A program made the translations under genes and the position numbers. This document shows positions 1-5,921 of a DNA stretch of 10,675 nucleotides, piece after piece (the stretch's first letter is position 1; every line of letters begins with the position of its first letter). The stretch is from positions 1 through 10,675 of the forward strand of contig JAISLO010000178.1 of NCBI GenBank assembly GCA_031290815.1. Reading direction: 5' to 3'. The notes beneath the pieces were generated by a model. That model ran no database searches, was not told where the DNA came from, and saw only the letters and a list, made by a program, of their open reading frames with translations. This stretch comes from Synergistaceae bacterium. GTDB taxonomy: Bacteria > Synergistota > Synergistia > Synergistales > Synergistaceae.

Positions 1-235
1 CTACGCCGCCGACGATCGGAACGCCAGCCGTTCCCGCGAACTCCGCGTCGTCGTATGTCACCCCCGCCAGGGAACCGGACGCCCCTATCCCGATGATCAC
101 CTCAGTCACGGATGGCAGAAGTGATACGACCCTCTTCGGAGGAGAGGCGAAACCGCGCGTCGTCCCGGCGTCGTCGGCCGCGTAGGGGCGAGAGGCGGGC
201 GATCCTCGCGTCAGGCGATGATATTGTATTGTCAT
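1..235 (-). CDS. ABC transporter substrate-binding protein, B12/iron-siderophore (BtuF/FepB-like) family, 5' part
   Basis: Only the N-terminal 78 codons are present; the frame stays open through the left edge. From residue about 33 the translation reads PPKRVVSLLPSVTEVIIGIG, then a GVTYDD segment and a PIVGG motif. This is the typical start of the helical-backbone metal-receptor domain (KRIVSLxPSxTEIL...LG...GVT...VGG) in proteins that bind cobalamin, haem or ferric siderophores for an ABC importer. The segment AADDAG just before it matches the short beta-strand lead-in usual in the family. Lying behind exbB-exbD-tonB, it fits transport of a large metal complex across both membranes. The start is uncertain: ATG at 235 has no clear Shine-Dalgarno and no signal peptide, and an in-frame ATG at 316 also gives no signal peptide. 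ATG 235 overlaps the stop of a small upstream ORF as ATGA. Family assignment is fairly firm; ligand and start are not. Confidence 0.75.
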   Translation of the reverse strand, partial: MTIQYHRLTRGSPASRPYAADDAGTTRGFASPPKRVVSLLPSVTEVIIGIGASGSLAGVTYDDAEFAGTAGVPIVGGV

Positions 236-348
236 CTCAAATCGTCCGGCATGTACGCCATGCCGCCGCCGTCGAACCCGCGCGTTGTCACGAGGCGGGC
301 CCTGCGGTTCGGACATGGCGATGTCAGAGAGAACAACGCAGGCGTCAC
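232..348 (-). CDS. possible 38-residue ORF between tonB and the binding-protein gene
   Basis: A GTG at 348 overlaps the tonB stop (GTGA), and the frame runs 38 codons to a TGA that overlaps the downstream ATG at 235 (ATGA). Both junctions look like translational coupling, as elsewhere in this operon. The product is basic in the middle and ends GGGMAYMPDDLR. I recognise no domain, signal peptide or membrane segment. It may be a real small protein, a relay that carries ribosomes from tonB to the binding-protein gene, or chance. There is no separate Shine-Dalgarno. Confidence 0.25.
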   Translation of the reverse strand: MTPALFSLTSPCPNRRARLVTTRGFDGGGMAYMPDDLR

Positions 349-1244
349 TTCAGCTTGAAGGAGACGCGCACCCGCGCCGTCACCTCAGCGCCGTAGCCGG
401 ACGTGTCGAACTGCCAGCCCTTGACGGCCCGCTCGGCTGATTCGTCGAGCGGCGCGTGACCGCTGCCGCGCTCTATCTCAGTGGACGCCACACGGCCGGA
501 GACGATTTTGATCAGCAGGACGACCGAGCCCTGATCGCGCCTCTTTTTGCTTATCATCGGATACACGGGGGCGATCCTCTTCGTCACCCTCAGCCGTTCG
601 ACGTCTACGACGGCTCCGGGCAGGGCCTGAGATATCCCGCTGCCGGCGTCTCCGCGCGGCGCCTGTTGCGGTCCCGCCACCCGCAAAGCCGGCGCGCCAG
701 GCGAGCCCGAAGTTTCAAATCGGGATGCGGAGACAGAGACCGTCTTTGACGCCACCGAGACGGCAGGAGCCGACTTCGGCTTCGCCGGCTCGTTTTTTTT
801 CACGACCTTTGCCTCTGAAGTCTTGTTTGCTGTTTTTGGCGGCTTGGGCTTCGGAGTCTCTGTTTTTTTCACGGCCCTGGGCTGCGGCGTTTCTTCGGCG
901 GGCTTGGGTTTTGGCGGTTCGATCTTTTTCCAGGCATTTGCGCCGCGCGTCTCGTCGATTGGCTCTGGCCTCGATTCGACCTCCGGCGGTTTGGTTTCCG
1001 GAGACGGCTTCGATGGAGATGGCGCGGCCTCCTGAGCCTGGGTTGGAGACGGCTCTTCATTGCGCATGGCCCCGGCCGCTGGAACTGATTCGGCAGGCCC
1101 GGGCCCGGCGGACCTTGTCAGGGCTATCCGCATCACCTCGCGCGGCGGTTCCGCCGCATCCCGGCTCGGAACGAGCGAGACCGCCGTCAGCAGGGCGGCG
1201 TGGATGAGGGCGCTCAGCAGCACGGAGACGCAGAACCGGATCAT
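345..1244 (-). CDS. tonB: TonB energy-transducing protein
   Basis: 299 residues. TonB spans the periplasm and passes the proton-motive force from ExbB/ExbD to outer-membrane TonB-dependent receptors. Residues about 4-26 form a single N-terminal membrane anchor containing LLSALIHAAL; Ser11 and His15 reproduce the S-x3-H pair of the E. coli TonB anchor. Residues about 60-185 are a Pro/Lys/Glu-rich periplasmic linker with repeated KKxExPKPKP-like units. The C-terminal domain (about 214-299) has the hallmark AP-VYP start (225-229), a G-x-V beta strand, the SGHAPLDESA segment and AVKGWQF. The start ATG overlaps the exbD stop (ATGA), so translation is probably coupled. The linker is rather long compared with the E. 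coli protein (239 residues). TonB family is clear; which receptor it serves is not shown in this window. Confidence 0.93.
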   Translation of the reverse strand: MIRFCVSVLLSALIHAALLTAVSLVPSRDAAEPPREVMRIALTRSAGPGPAESVPAAGAMRNEEPSPTQAQEAAPSPSKPSPETKPPEVESRPEPIDETRGANAWKKIEPPKPKPAEETPQPRAVKKTETPKPKPPKTANKTSEAKVVKKNEPAKPKSAPAVSVASKTVSVSASRFETSGSPGAPALRVAGPQQAPRGDAGSGISQALPGAVVDVERLRVTKRIAPVYPMISKKRRDQGSVVLLIKIVSGRVASTEIERGSGHAPLDESAERAVKGWQFDTSGYGAEVTARVRVSFKLK

Positions 1245-1636
1245 CGCCCGACCCCTCCATCGAAGGCAAGACCCACGCTCTTGACTCCGAACCCGCGCAG
1301 TTCGTCCAACAGTTCGGCGACATCGCCGTACGGCGCGTCCCTGTCGCCGGCTATCAGTATGTCGCCGCTCGACGCTATGACCTCCGACACCCGCGCGGGC
1401 AGTTCGTCGCGGGATATTCTCTCACCCGTCCAGAGCAGGCCGGAGCCGTTGGTGACGGTGACGACCACGGGGCTGCGGTCCGAAATCGGCGGAGCCGAGC
1501 CGTCCGGCAGGTCGACGTCAGCCGCTCCCCGGACGAAGGCTGTCGTGAGCACGAAAAAGATGATGAGCATGAAGAGAACATCGATGAGCGGAGTGATATC
1601 GATATCGGCCCCCTGCCGCCTTACGCGCCTCATCAC
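1241..1636 (-). CDS. exbD: ExbD/TolR-family biopolymer transport protein
   Basis: 131 residues, normal for the family. A short basic cytoplasmic N-terminus (MMRRVRRQGADIDITPLIDV) leads into one membrane helix, about residues 16-36. It carries the conserved proton-translocating aspartate, Asp19, in the ITPLIDVLFMLIIFF motif. The rest is a periplasmic domain of the ExbD/TolR type. It acts with ExbB as the inner-membrane proton channel that energises TonB. The start overlaps the exbB stop by 4 bases and the stop overlaps the tonB start by 4 bases. The immediate tonB neighbour favours ExbD over TolR. Confidence 0.95.
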   Translation of the reverse strand: MMRRVRRQGADIDITPLIDVLFMLIIFFVLTTAFVRGAADVDLPDGSAPPISDRSPVVVTVTNGSGLLWTGERISRDELPARVSEVIASSGDILIAGDRDAPYGDVAELLDELRGFGVKSVGLAFDGGVGR

Positions 1637-2256
1637 CGGCTGTTCCAGCTTCCGCGGCCCGAGTGCTCCATCATTATGAAGTCGGCCCCGCGGCGCATCG
1701 TCTCCTCCGCGCTGTCAATCATGCCCGTCAGGATACCGTGAGCGATGATGACCGGTATCGCCACGGCGAGCCCCGCGACGGTCGTAAACAGCGCCTTCCA
1801 TATCCCCCCGGTGACTGCGGCGGAGTTCACAGCGCCGCCGAGGTTCATGGACTGGAACATCTGCACCATGCCGAGCACGGTCCCGAGAAGGCCGAGGAGC
1901 GGGGAGACCTTCGCTATGATCCCGAGCAGGGACAGGTTTTTCTCCCATCTGTAGATCTCGCGCCTCACCTGTTGTTCGAGTATGAGCCTCATCGTCTCCC
2001 CGTCCGCCGACCAGCTGGAGTACGCAGCCGAGAAGATCCTGTGCATCGAGCTCCGCCCTGAGACGGATGAGTTCAAGGCCGCTGCGTCTCCCTTGGAGAG
2101 GGCCCTGGCAAACTCGGACTCCAACACCCTTGGATCGGTCGACGAGACGATGAAGAAGATCGTCCTCTCTATCACTAGAGCCAGTCCTGCCACCGAAAGG
2201 ACGAGGATGATCCACATGATATCCCCTCCGGATCTCATATACTCCATAAAACTCAT
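1633..2256 (-). CDS. exbB: ExbB/MotA/TolQ-family proton channel protein
   Basis: 207 residues. Three membrane segments are visible: about 12-34, 108-133 and 150-176. The second contains the family signature LLGTVLGMVQMF (about 123-134), and the third follows GGIWKALFTTVAGLAVAIP, the usual ExbB/TolQ pore helix. The large cytoplasmic loop lies between TM1 and TM2. It is the pentameric scaffold of the ExbB-ExbD motor driving TonB. The ATG at 2256 has a strong purine-rich ribosome site (run of G plus AG, minus-strand 2270-2262) about 6 bases upstream. It is the first structural gene of the operon; its leader contains a promoter and a terminator hairpin described separately. Confidence 0.95.
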   Translation of the reverse strand: MSFMEYMRSGGDIMWIILVLSVAGLALVIERTIFFIVSSTDPRVLESEFARALSKGDAAALNSSVSGRSSMHRIFSAAYSSWSADGETMRLILEQQVRREIYRWEKNLSLLGIIAKVSPLLGLLGTVLGMVQMFQSMNLGGAVNSAAVTGGIWKALFTTVAGLAVAIPVIIAHGILTGMIDSAEETMRRGADFIMMEHSGRGSWNSR

Positions 2257-2333
2257 GAAAACTCCCCCCCATGCGCTCTCCGAGGCTGTCCCTCATAAAA
2301 AAACGGCCTCCCCAACACAGGGAAGCCCTTCAT
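2253..2333 (-). CDS. possible 26-codon leader ORF upstream of exbB
   Basis: On the minus strand an ATG at 2333 opens a frame of 26 codons (MKGFPVLGRPFFYEGQPRRA, then six more residues) that ends in a TGA overlapping the exbB ATG as ATGA. The ORF runs through the whole terminator hairpin and through the exbB ribosome site. Ribosomes on it would therefore melt the hairpin and could reinitiate at exbB. There is no convincing Shine-Dalgarno before the ATG and no run of a regulatory codon, so this may be chance. Confidence 0.25.
   Translation of the reverse strand: MKGFPVLGRPFFYEGQPRRAHGGEFS
2297..2327 (-). terminator. intrinsic terminator hairpin in the exbB leader
   Basis: Reading the minus strand, GGCTTCCC (2327-2320), a short loop, then GGGAGGCC (2312-2305) forms an 8-bp stem with one G-U pair, followed by G and seven T (2303-2297). 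This is a classic Rho-independent terminator. It lies downstream of the predicted exbB promoter and 41 bases before the exbB ATG. It may end readthrough from the upstream regulator gene, attenuate the exb operon, or do both. Confidence 0.7.
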
Positions 2334-2378
2334 AACTTATTCGGCGATGATTTAACTGGCGCTTCCTTCTTATAATTT

Positions 2379-2407
2379 AAGATAACACCTCGCGCCGGCA
2401 GTGTCAA
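2379..2407 (-). promoter_or_regulatory. predicted sigma70-like promoter for exbB-exbD-tonB
   Basis: On the minus strand a perfect TTGACA (-35, 2407-2402), a 17-base spacer and TATCTT (-10, 2384-2379) face exbB. Transcription would start near 2372, giving a leader of about 115 bases. I saw no Fur-box-like sequence over it. Confidence 0.65.
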
Positions 2408-2419
2408 ATACGCCGCGAG
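2389..2419. repeat. inverted repeat CTCGCG-N19-CGCGAG over the exbB promoter
   Basis: Two perfect 6-base arms (2389-2394 and 2414-2419) are centred on the -35 element and spacer of the predicted exbB promoter. They could be an operator for a dimeric repressor. The arms are short and GC-only, so chance is quite possible. Confidence 0.25.
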
Positions 2420-2473
2420 AGCCTGCGTCACTCGTCTGAGAACAGGAATGTTTGCCCGTAACTATTTTTTTCA

Positions 2474-5311
2474 TCAAACCCCAGATCCGCGATACTCGCG
2501 CAGAGACTCGAACGCTCCCAGTTCGTGCGAGAGCCCGACCCGGCGGAGTATCCTTTCCGCTTCGGCGAGGTAAGCGCCGGCATCGAGCGGGAGCATCTTC
2601 AGCAGCGAGGGCTCGCCGGAATCGCGCAGCAGGGCCTTTATGCAGAGAAGGATGGCGTTCCAAAGCGGTTTGTGCATGATGCCGCTCAAGTCCTCGGCAT
2701 TGCGAAGGTTTGCGCAGGACGATCTCGGCATTCCATCCCACATGTCGAAGAGGGCCGCAAGGCCGAAGATTATCTCACCTCCGCATATGCCTGCGCCGCG
2801 GCGTGACTGAAAACCTTCGAGAAACGGGGCCGCCGCCGCCAGGTGTTCCCTGGCCTCTCTCATGAGGCCAAGCCGCGTCTCACACCATGCGGCTTTCGCC
2901 AGATGAAGGCAAATGCCCCTGTAAAACCCCTTGGCCTCGCACATTCTGACGCACTGGTTGTAGCAGGAGACAGCCTCGCCGTATCTGCCAAGGTGCATCG
3001 CTATGTCGCCATGATAGTGAACGGCGGCTATGACGCTTATCGTGTATCCATGCCCCTTGGCCTCCAGTTCCTCAAACACTCCGGCGGACATTGACAGAAG
3101 GCGGCCCGCCCTGTCGTAGTCTCCCTCCATTATTCGCAAAACGGCGAGAAAACGAAGCCCTGTGCCCATGAGCCTGCGCCAGCGCCTTTTCCGCACGAGC
3201 CGGTAAAACTTGTAAACGCTCTCGCGCAGGAGTTCCGCGTCATCCTTCTGAATGCCTATGTAGCAATACTGCTCTAGGACCTCGGCCATGGCCTCGTCAC
3301 GAAAACGCGACCTGCGCGCCATCGACATCGCTTCTTCGAGATAGCTGGCCGCGTCGTCGTAATCGCCGTTCCAGCGCAGATAACCTCCCTTGATGCTCAG
3401 GAGCGTTCGTTCGCACTCCAGCAGCGCCGGAGTCATACCCCTCTCCCTCGTGAGAGAATCCAGTATCCCCCAAGCCTCGGAGAGGTAATCCCCGGTGAGA
3501 AACGTGTCGTTCAAAGTACGGGACGTCCCAAAGAGCTCGGCGTCGCTCAATTTTGGAAACAGCTCGTGGTTGAATTCAAAATGAGACTTGAGATCCTCCA
3601 CCCGAGCTTCCAGCTCCGTCATCGCGTCACCAGCATGATGGGCCACCAGGGCAAGATGTTTTCTTCCGCGCGTGTTCTCGGAATGCGTCCTGTAATATTC
3701 CAATAGCCGTTTGTGAAGGTTCCACCACTTGAGACCTGACATCGCTCCGCAGACCCTCTTTTTGACTAGGGCGTACCTGAACATGACGACGTAGGTATCG
3801 CCGGATGGGCGCTCGTACAACAGCCCCTTCAAGCGCAGCCGCTCGCACAGCGAGACGAGTTCGTTATCGCCGAACCCGGACAGATCCTTCAGCGGCTCGA
3901 AAGGGGCTTCGTCGGGAAACGCCGCCACGCAGTCGAGCAGGTGAGATTCATCTTCCGAGAGGGAGAGCATGCGGCTCTCAGCTATATCGCTCACGCTCCT
4001 GTCCAGCTTGCTGCTCCAATCGTTCGAATCGTAGCAGTTCAGAAATTCATGAAGGAGGAAACAGTTGCCTCCGGTATGTTCGTATATCTCGGCCAGCTTG
4101 TCAGGCGTGAGCCACGACCTTGGAAGGGCCGCGCCGCAAATCTCCCCGATTTGCTCGGGGGACAGCCTCGTAAGCCGCGTTTCCATGCGCCTCAGCCCCG
4201 GCTCCAGGGTTTGCAGGGAGGCGTCGAGGCGCGTCGTAAACTCAGGATAACAGGTCAGAACAACCGTGTCTGGATAGGACAGGTTTTCAAATAGCCCCTT
4301 CAGGAAATAAGGTATCCACCGCCCGGCCCAGTGCGCGTCCTCCAGCACCAGCATGATTTTACCCCGGAACAGCCCGTGATATATGTCCAGCATATACGCG
4401 AAAATCCTGCCCAGCAGGTGGGGATTCAAGTCCACGTTTTTTTCGGAGCGAAACTGAAAGGTCTCGTCGAGGTACTTCTTGTACATTATGGGCAGAGGAG
4501 TGTTCTTCGTGTCGCATGACTCCAAGACGCCGTCTAAAACACCATTGAGCAGATCTCCAGGACCGCTGCCCTCCCCGGATGCCTTGCCTCTGAAACAGAC
4601 GGCCCATCCTGAGTCAGCCGCACGGCATATCTCCTCCGCGAGCGTGCTCTTTCCGCTCCCCTCCTCTCCGCATATGACGACACAGCTTGCCGCCGCGGCG
4701 CGGGCCGTTCCGTCCTCGACACCCAGAAAATCGAGGATGGCGTCCCTCTCCGCTGCCCTGACGAACGGAAGCTCGCGCGCTTCCTCCTCGACACCGCCGC
4801 CGGAATCGCCCTGTATCCAGGCCCGCCAGAAATTTTTTTCGTGCATGGGCGCGGTCGACATCTTGCGCTCTATCATACGGCGTATTTTTCTTCTGTAATA
4901 TTCCCTGCGTTCCTCCACCCACTGGCAATCCAGCGCCGGATCGGAGAGAAACTGCTCAGCGAATCTCGAAACGCTCGACGCGTCGAGACTGGATTCGTCG
5001 AGGTCGTCGATATCGGATTCGATCGGCGCGCCGCGCGCGATTTCCACCCAAGTCCTGTCGGATTTTATAAAACCTGAGGGGAGTATGCGCCTCAGCACGG
5101 ACAGCGCGTTTCGCATATTCCGCATGGAAACCGCGCTCGAGTCGCCCCAAATGCGCTCGCAGAGTACCCGCCTGTCCCATCTGCCCTCCTCCGCGACGGC
5201 AAAAAACAACACTCGCGCCTTCTGATACGGAAAGCGCAGGAGCTCATCGCCCACGTACACTTCCCCCCGCCCAAGAAACGACACGCGCACAGCGCTTGAA
5301 TCATCGAGCAT
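2474..5311 (-). CDS. SARP-like transcriptional regulator with ATPase and helical-repeat domains
   Basis: 945 residues from ATG 5311, which has a GGGGGGA ribosome site 6-7 bases upstream. An in-frame ATG at 5326 is possible. Longer in-frame starts up to 5620 would overlap the divergent Fe-S gene and the operator array and are rejected. Residues about 5-95 look like an OmpR/SARP winged helix (FPYQKARVLFFAVAEEGRW, then the IWGDSS...RNALSVLRRIL segment). Residues about 100-150 resemble a shortened BTAD segment (WVEERREYYRRKIRR). An ATPase module follows, with PFVRAAERDAI at about 182, Walker A GEEGSGKST (215-223) and Walker B LVLEDAHW (321-328). About residues 620-945 are alpha-helical TPR-like repeats. 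This is the build of large SARP/STAND signal-integrating activators. It is divergently transcribed from the hydroxylase-lyase operon and is its likely regulator; the repeats between the genes overlap its own promoter region, suggesting autoregulation. The inducer is unknown. No transmembrane segment or C-terminal LuxR helix-turn-helix is seen. Confidence 0.82.
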   Translation of the reverse strand: MLDDSSAVRVSFLGRGEVYVGDELLRFPYQKARVLFFAVAEEGRWDRRVLCERIWGDSSAVSMRNMRNALSVLRRILPSGFIKSDRTWVEIARGAPIESDIDDLDESSLDASSVSRFAEQFLSDPALDCQWVEERREYYRRKIRRMIERKMSTAPMHEKNFWRAWIQGDSGGGVEEEARELPFVRAAERDAILDFLGVEDGTARAAAASCVVICGEEGSGKSTLAEEICRAADSGWAVCFRGKASGEGSGPGDLLNGVLDGVLESCDTKNTPLPIMYKKYLDETFQFRSEKNVDLNPHLLGRIFAYMLDIYHGLFRGKIMLVLEDAHWAGRWIPYFLKGLFENLSYPDTVVLTCYPEFTTRLDASLQTLEPGLRRMETRLTRLSPEQIGEICGAALPRSWLTPDKLAEIYEHTGGNCFLLHEFLNCYDSNDWSSKLDRSVSDIAESRMLSLSEDESHLLDCVAAFPDEAPFEPLKDLSGFGDNELVSLCERLRLKGLLYERPSGDTYVVMFRYALVKKRVCGAMSGLKWWNLHKRLLEYYRTHSENTRGRKHLALVAHHAGDAMTELEARVEDLKSHFEFNHELFPKLSDAELFGTSRTLNDTFLTGDYLSEAWGILDSLTRERGMTPALLECERTLLSIKGGYLRWNGDYDDAASYLEEAMSMARRSRFRDEAMAEVLEQYCYIGIQKDDAELLRESVYKFYRLVRKRRWRRLMGTGLRFLAVLRIMEGDYDRAGRLLSMSAGVFEELEAKGHGYTISVIAAVHYHGDIAMHLGRYGEAVSCYNQCVRMCEAKGFYRGICLHLAKAAWCETRLGLMREAREHLAAAAPFLEGFQSRRGAGICGGEIIFGLAALFDMWDGMPRSSCANLRNAEDLSGIMHKPLWNAILLCIKALLRDSGEPSLLKMLPLDAGAYLAEAERILRRVGLSHELGAFESLREYRGSGV

Positions 5312-5328
5312 GGCATTTCCCCCCATGT

Positions 5329-5381
5329 ATCGTATAAACGTTTTAGCCATTATGCGATACATTATACGACCATTATACGAT
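5329..5381. repeat. phased operator-like repeats, TTATRCGAY, between regulator and hydroxylase operon
   Basis: Three direct copies lie on the plus strand: CATTATGCGAT starting at 5348, CATTATACGAC at 5360 and CATTATACGAT at 5371, spaced 12 and 11 bases. An inverted copy ATCGTATAA lies at 5329-5337, the exact reverse complement of the last nine bases of the third copy. About one helical turn of spacing puts the sites on one DNA face. SARP regulators are known to bind direct repeats of this period. On the minus strand two copies contain TATAAT (5377-5372 and 5366-5361) and the first gives CATAAT, so the array probably also overlaps the regulator's own promoter. Confidence 0.7.
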
Positions 5382-5385
5382 GGCG

Positions 5386-5394
5386 TGCTATGCT
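5386..5394 (+). promoter_or_regulatory. predicted extended -10 promoter of the hydroxylase-lyase operon
   Basis: TGCTATGCT matches an extended -10 (TGn followed by TATGCT at 5389-5394). No TTGACA-like -35 is present; the -35 position (about 5366-5371) falls at the junction of the last two operator repeats. The last repeat ends 7 bases before the hexamer, close to the 8-base gap known for SARP-activated promoters. A weaker alternative -10 is GATAAT at 5398-5403. Transcription would start near 5401. Confidence 0.5.
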
Positions 5395-5424
5395 TCTGAT
5401 AATTACGAAACAATCTTAAAACTC

Positions 5425-5430
5425 GGGAGG
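5425..5430 (+). promoter_or_regulatory. ribosome binding site deciding the TTG start of the Fe-S subunit
   Basis: GGGAGG lies 8 bases before TTG at 5439. A GTG at 5445 would be 14 bases away and the next in-frame ATG is 11 codons downstream, so TTG 5439 is preferred. Confidence 0.7.
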
Positions 5431-5438
5431 CGTTCTGT

Positions 5439-5921
5439 TTGGATGTGCATTTCACCCTCAACGGCGAGAATATGAGCGCGGCGGCTGACTCGTCCACGAG
5501 GCTCATCGACATGCTGCGCGAGGGCTGTGGCATCAAGAGCGTGAGAGAGGGCTGCGGGGTTGGAGAGTGCGGGGCATGTACGGTTCTCATGAATGGGGAT
5601 CCGATATGTTCGTGCGTCACGCCGGCGGTTCAGGCGCGCGGGTGTGATGTGACGACTGTCGAGGGACTGGAAACCGACGGAGAGCTAGACGCGATACAAG
5701 AATCGTTCGTGACAAACGACGCAATACAGTGCGGATTCTGCACCCCCGGCATGATATTGACGGCCAAAGCGCTTCTCGCGAGAAATCCGTCGCCGTCGAG
5801 GGAGGAGATACGCAGGTCGATTGCCGGCAATATCTGCCGCTGCACCGGCTATATACCGATAATAAACGCTATTGAGGCCGCGGCGGCTCGTACTCGGGAG
5901 GAGAACACGGCACCGCTATGA
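5439..5921 (+). CDS. xanthine dehydrogenase-family (2Fe-2S) iron-sulfur subunit (XdhC/CoxS-like)
   Basis: 160 residues, the usual size. It passes electrons from the molybdenum site to FAD in a heterotrimeric molybdenum hydroxylase. The N-terminal plant-type ferredoxin domain ligates the first cluster through Cys39, Cys44, Cys47 and Cys59 (motif GCGVGECGACTVL). The four-helix C-terminal domain ligates the second through Cys98, Cys101, Cys133 and Cys135 (QCGFCTPGM and CRCTGY). All eight ligands are intact. There is no signal peptide, so it is cytoplasmic. The start is TTG, supported by GGGAGG upstream. Its stop overlaps the next gene's ATG (ATGA), indicating coupled translation. First gene of the operon facing the divergent SARP-like regulator. 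Confidence 0.95.
   Translation: MDVHFTLNGENMSAAADSSTRLIDMLREGCGIKSVREGCGVGECGACTVLMNGDPICSCVTPAVQARGCDVTTVEGLETDGELDAIQESFVTNDAIQCGFCTPGMILTAKALLARNPSPSREEIRRSIAGNICRCTGYIPIINAIEAAAARTREENTAPL

Noticed and set aside
780..930. Tandem repeat or mobile element signal in tonB
   Set aside because: The repetition is the KKxExPKPKP protein linker typical of TonB; no terminal inverted repeats or transposase are seen anywhere in the window.
725..1207. 160-codon open frame on the plus strand
   Set aside because: Lies opposite the tonB linker; the Pro/Lys-rich repeats open the complementary frames. No ribosome site or domain.
2257..2473. Cobalamin riboswitch or Fur box upstream of exbB
   Set aside because: No B12-box core or conserved riboswitch segments were found, the predicted leader is only about 115 bases, and no GATAAT-type Fur palindrome is present.
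5312..5620. N-terminal extension of the regulator gene to ATG 5620 or other upstream in-frame ATGs
   Set aside because: It would overlap the Fe-S subunit gene by up to 180 bases on the other strand and cover the repeat array; the added sequence is low-complexity and domain-free, while ATG 5311 has a strong ribosome site and begins just before the winged helix.
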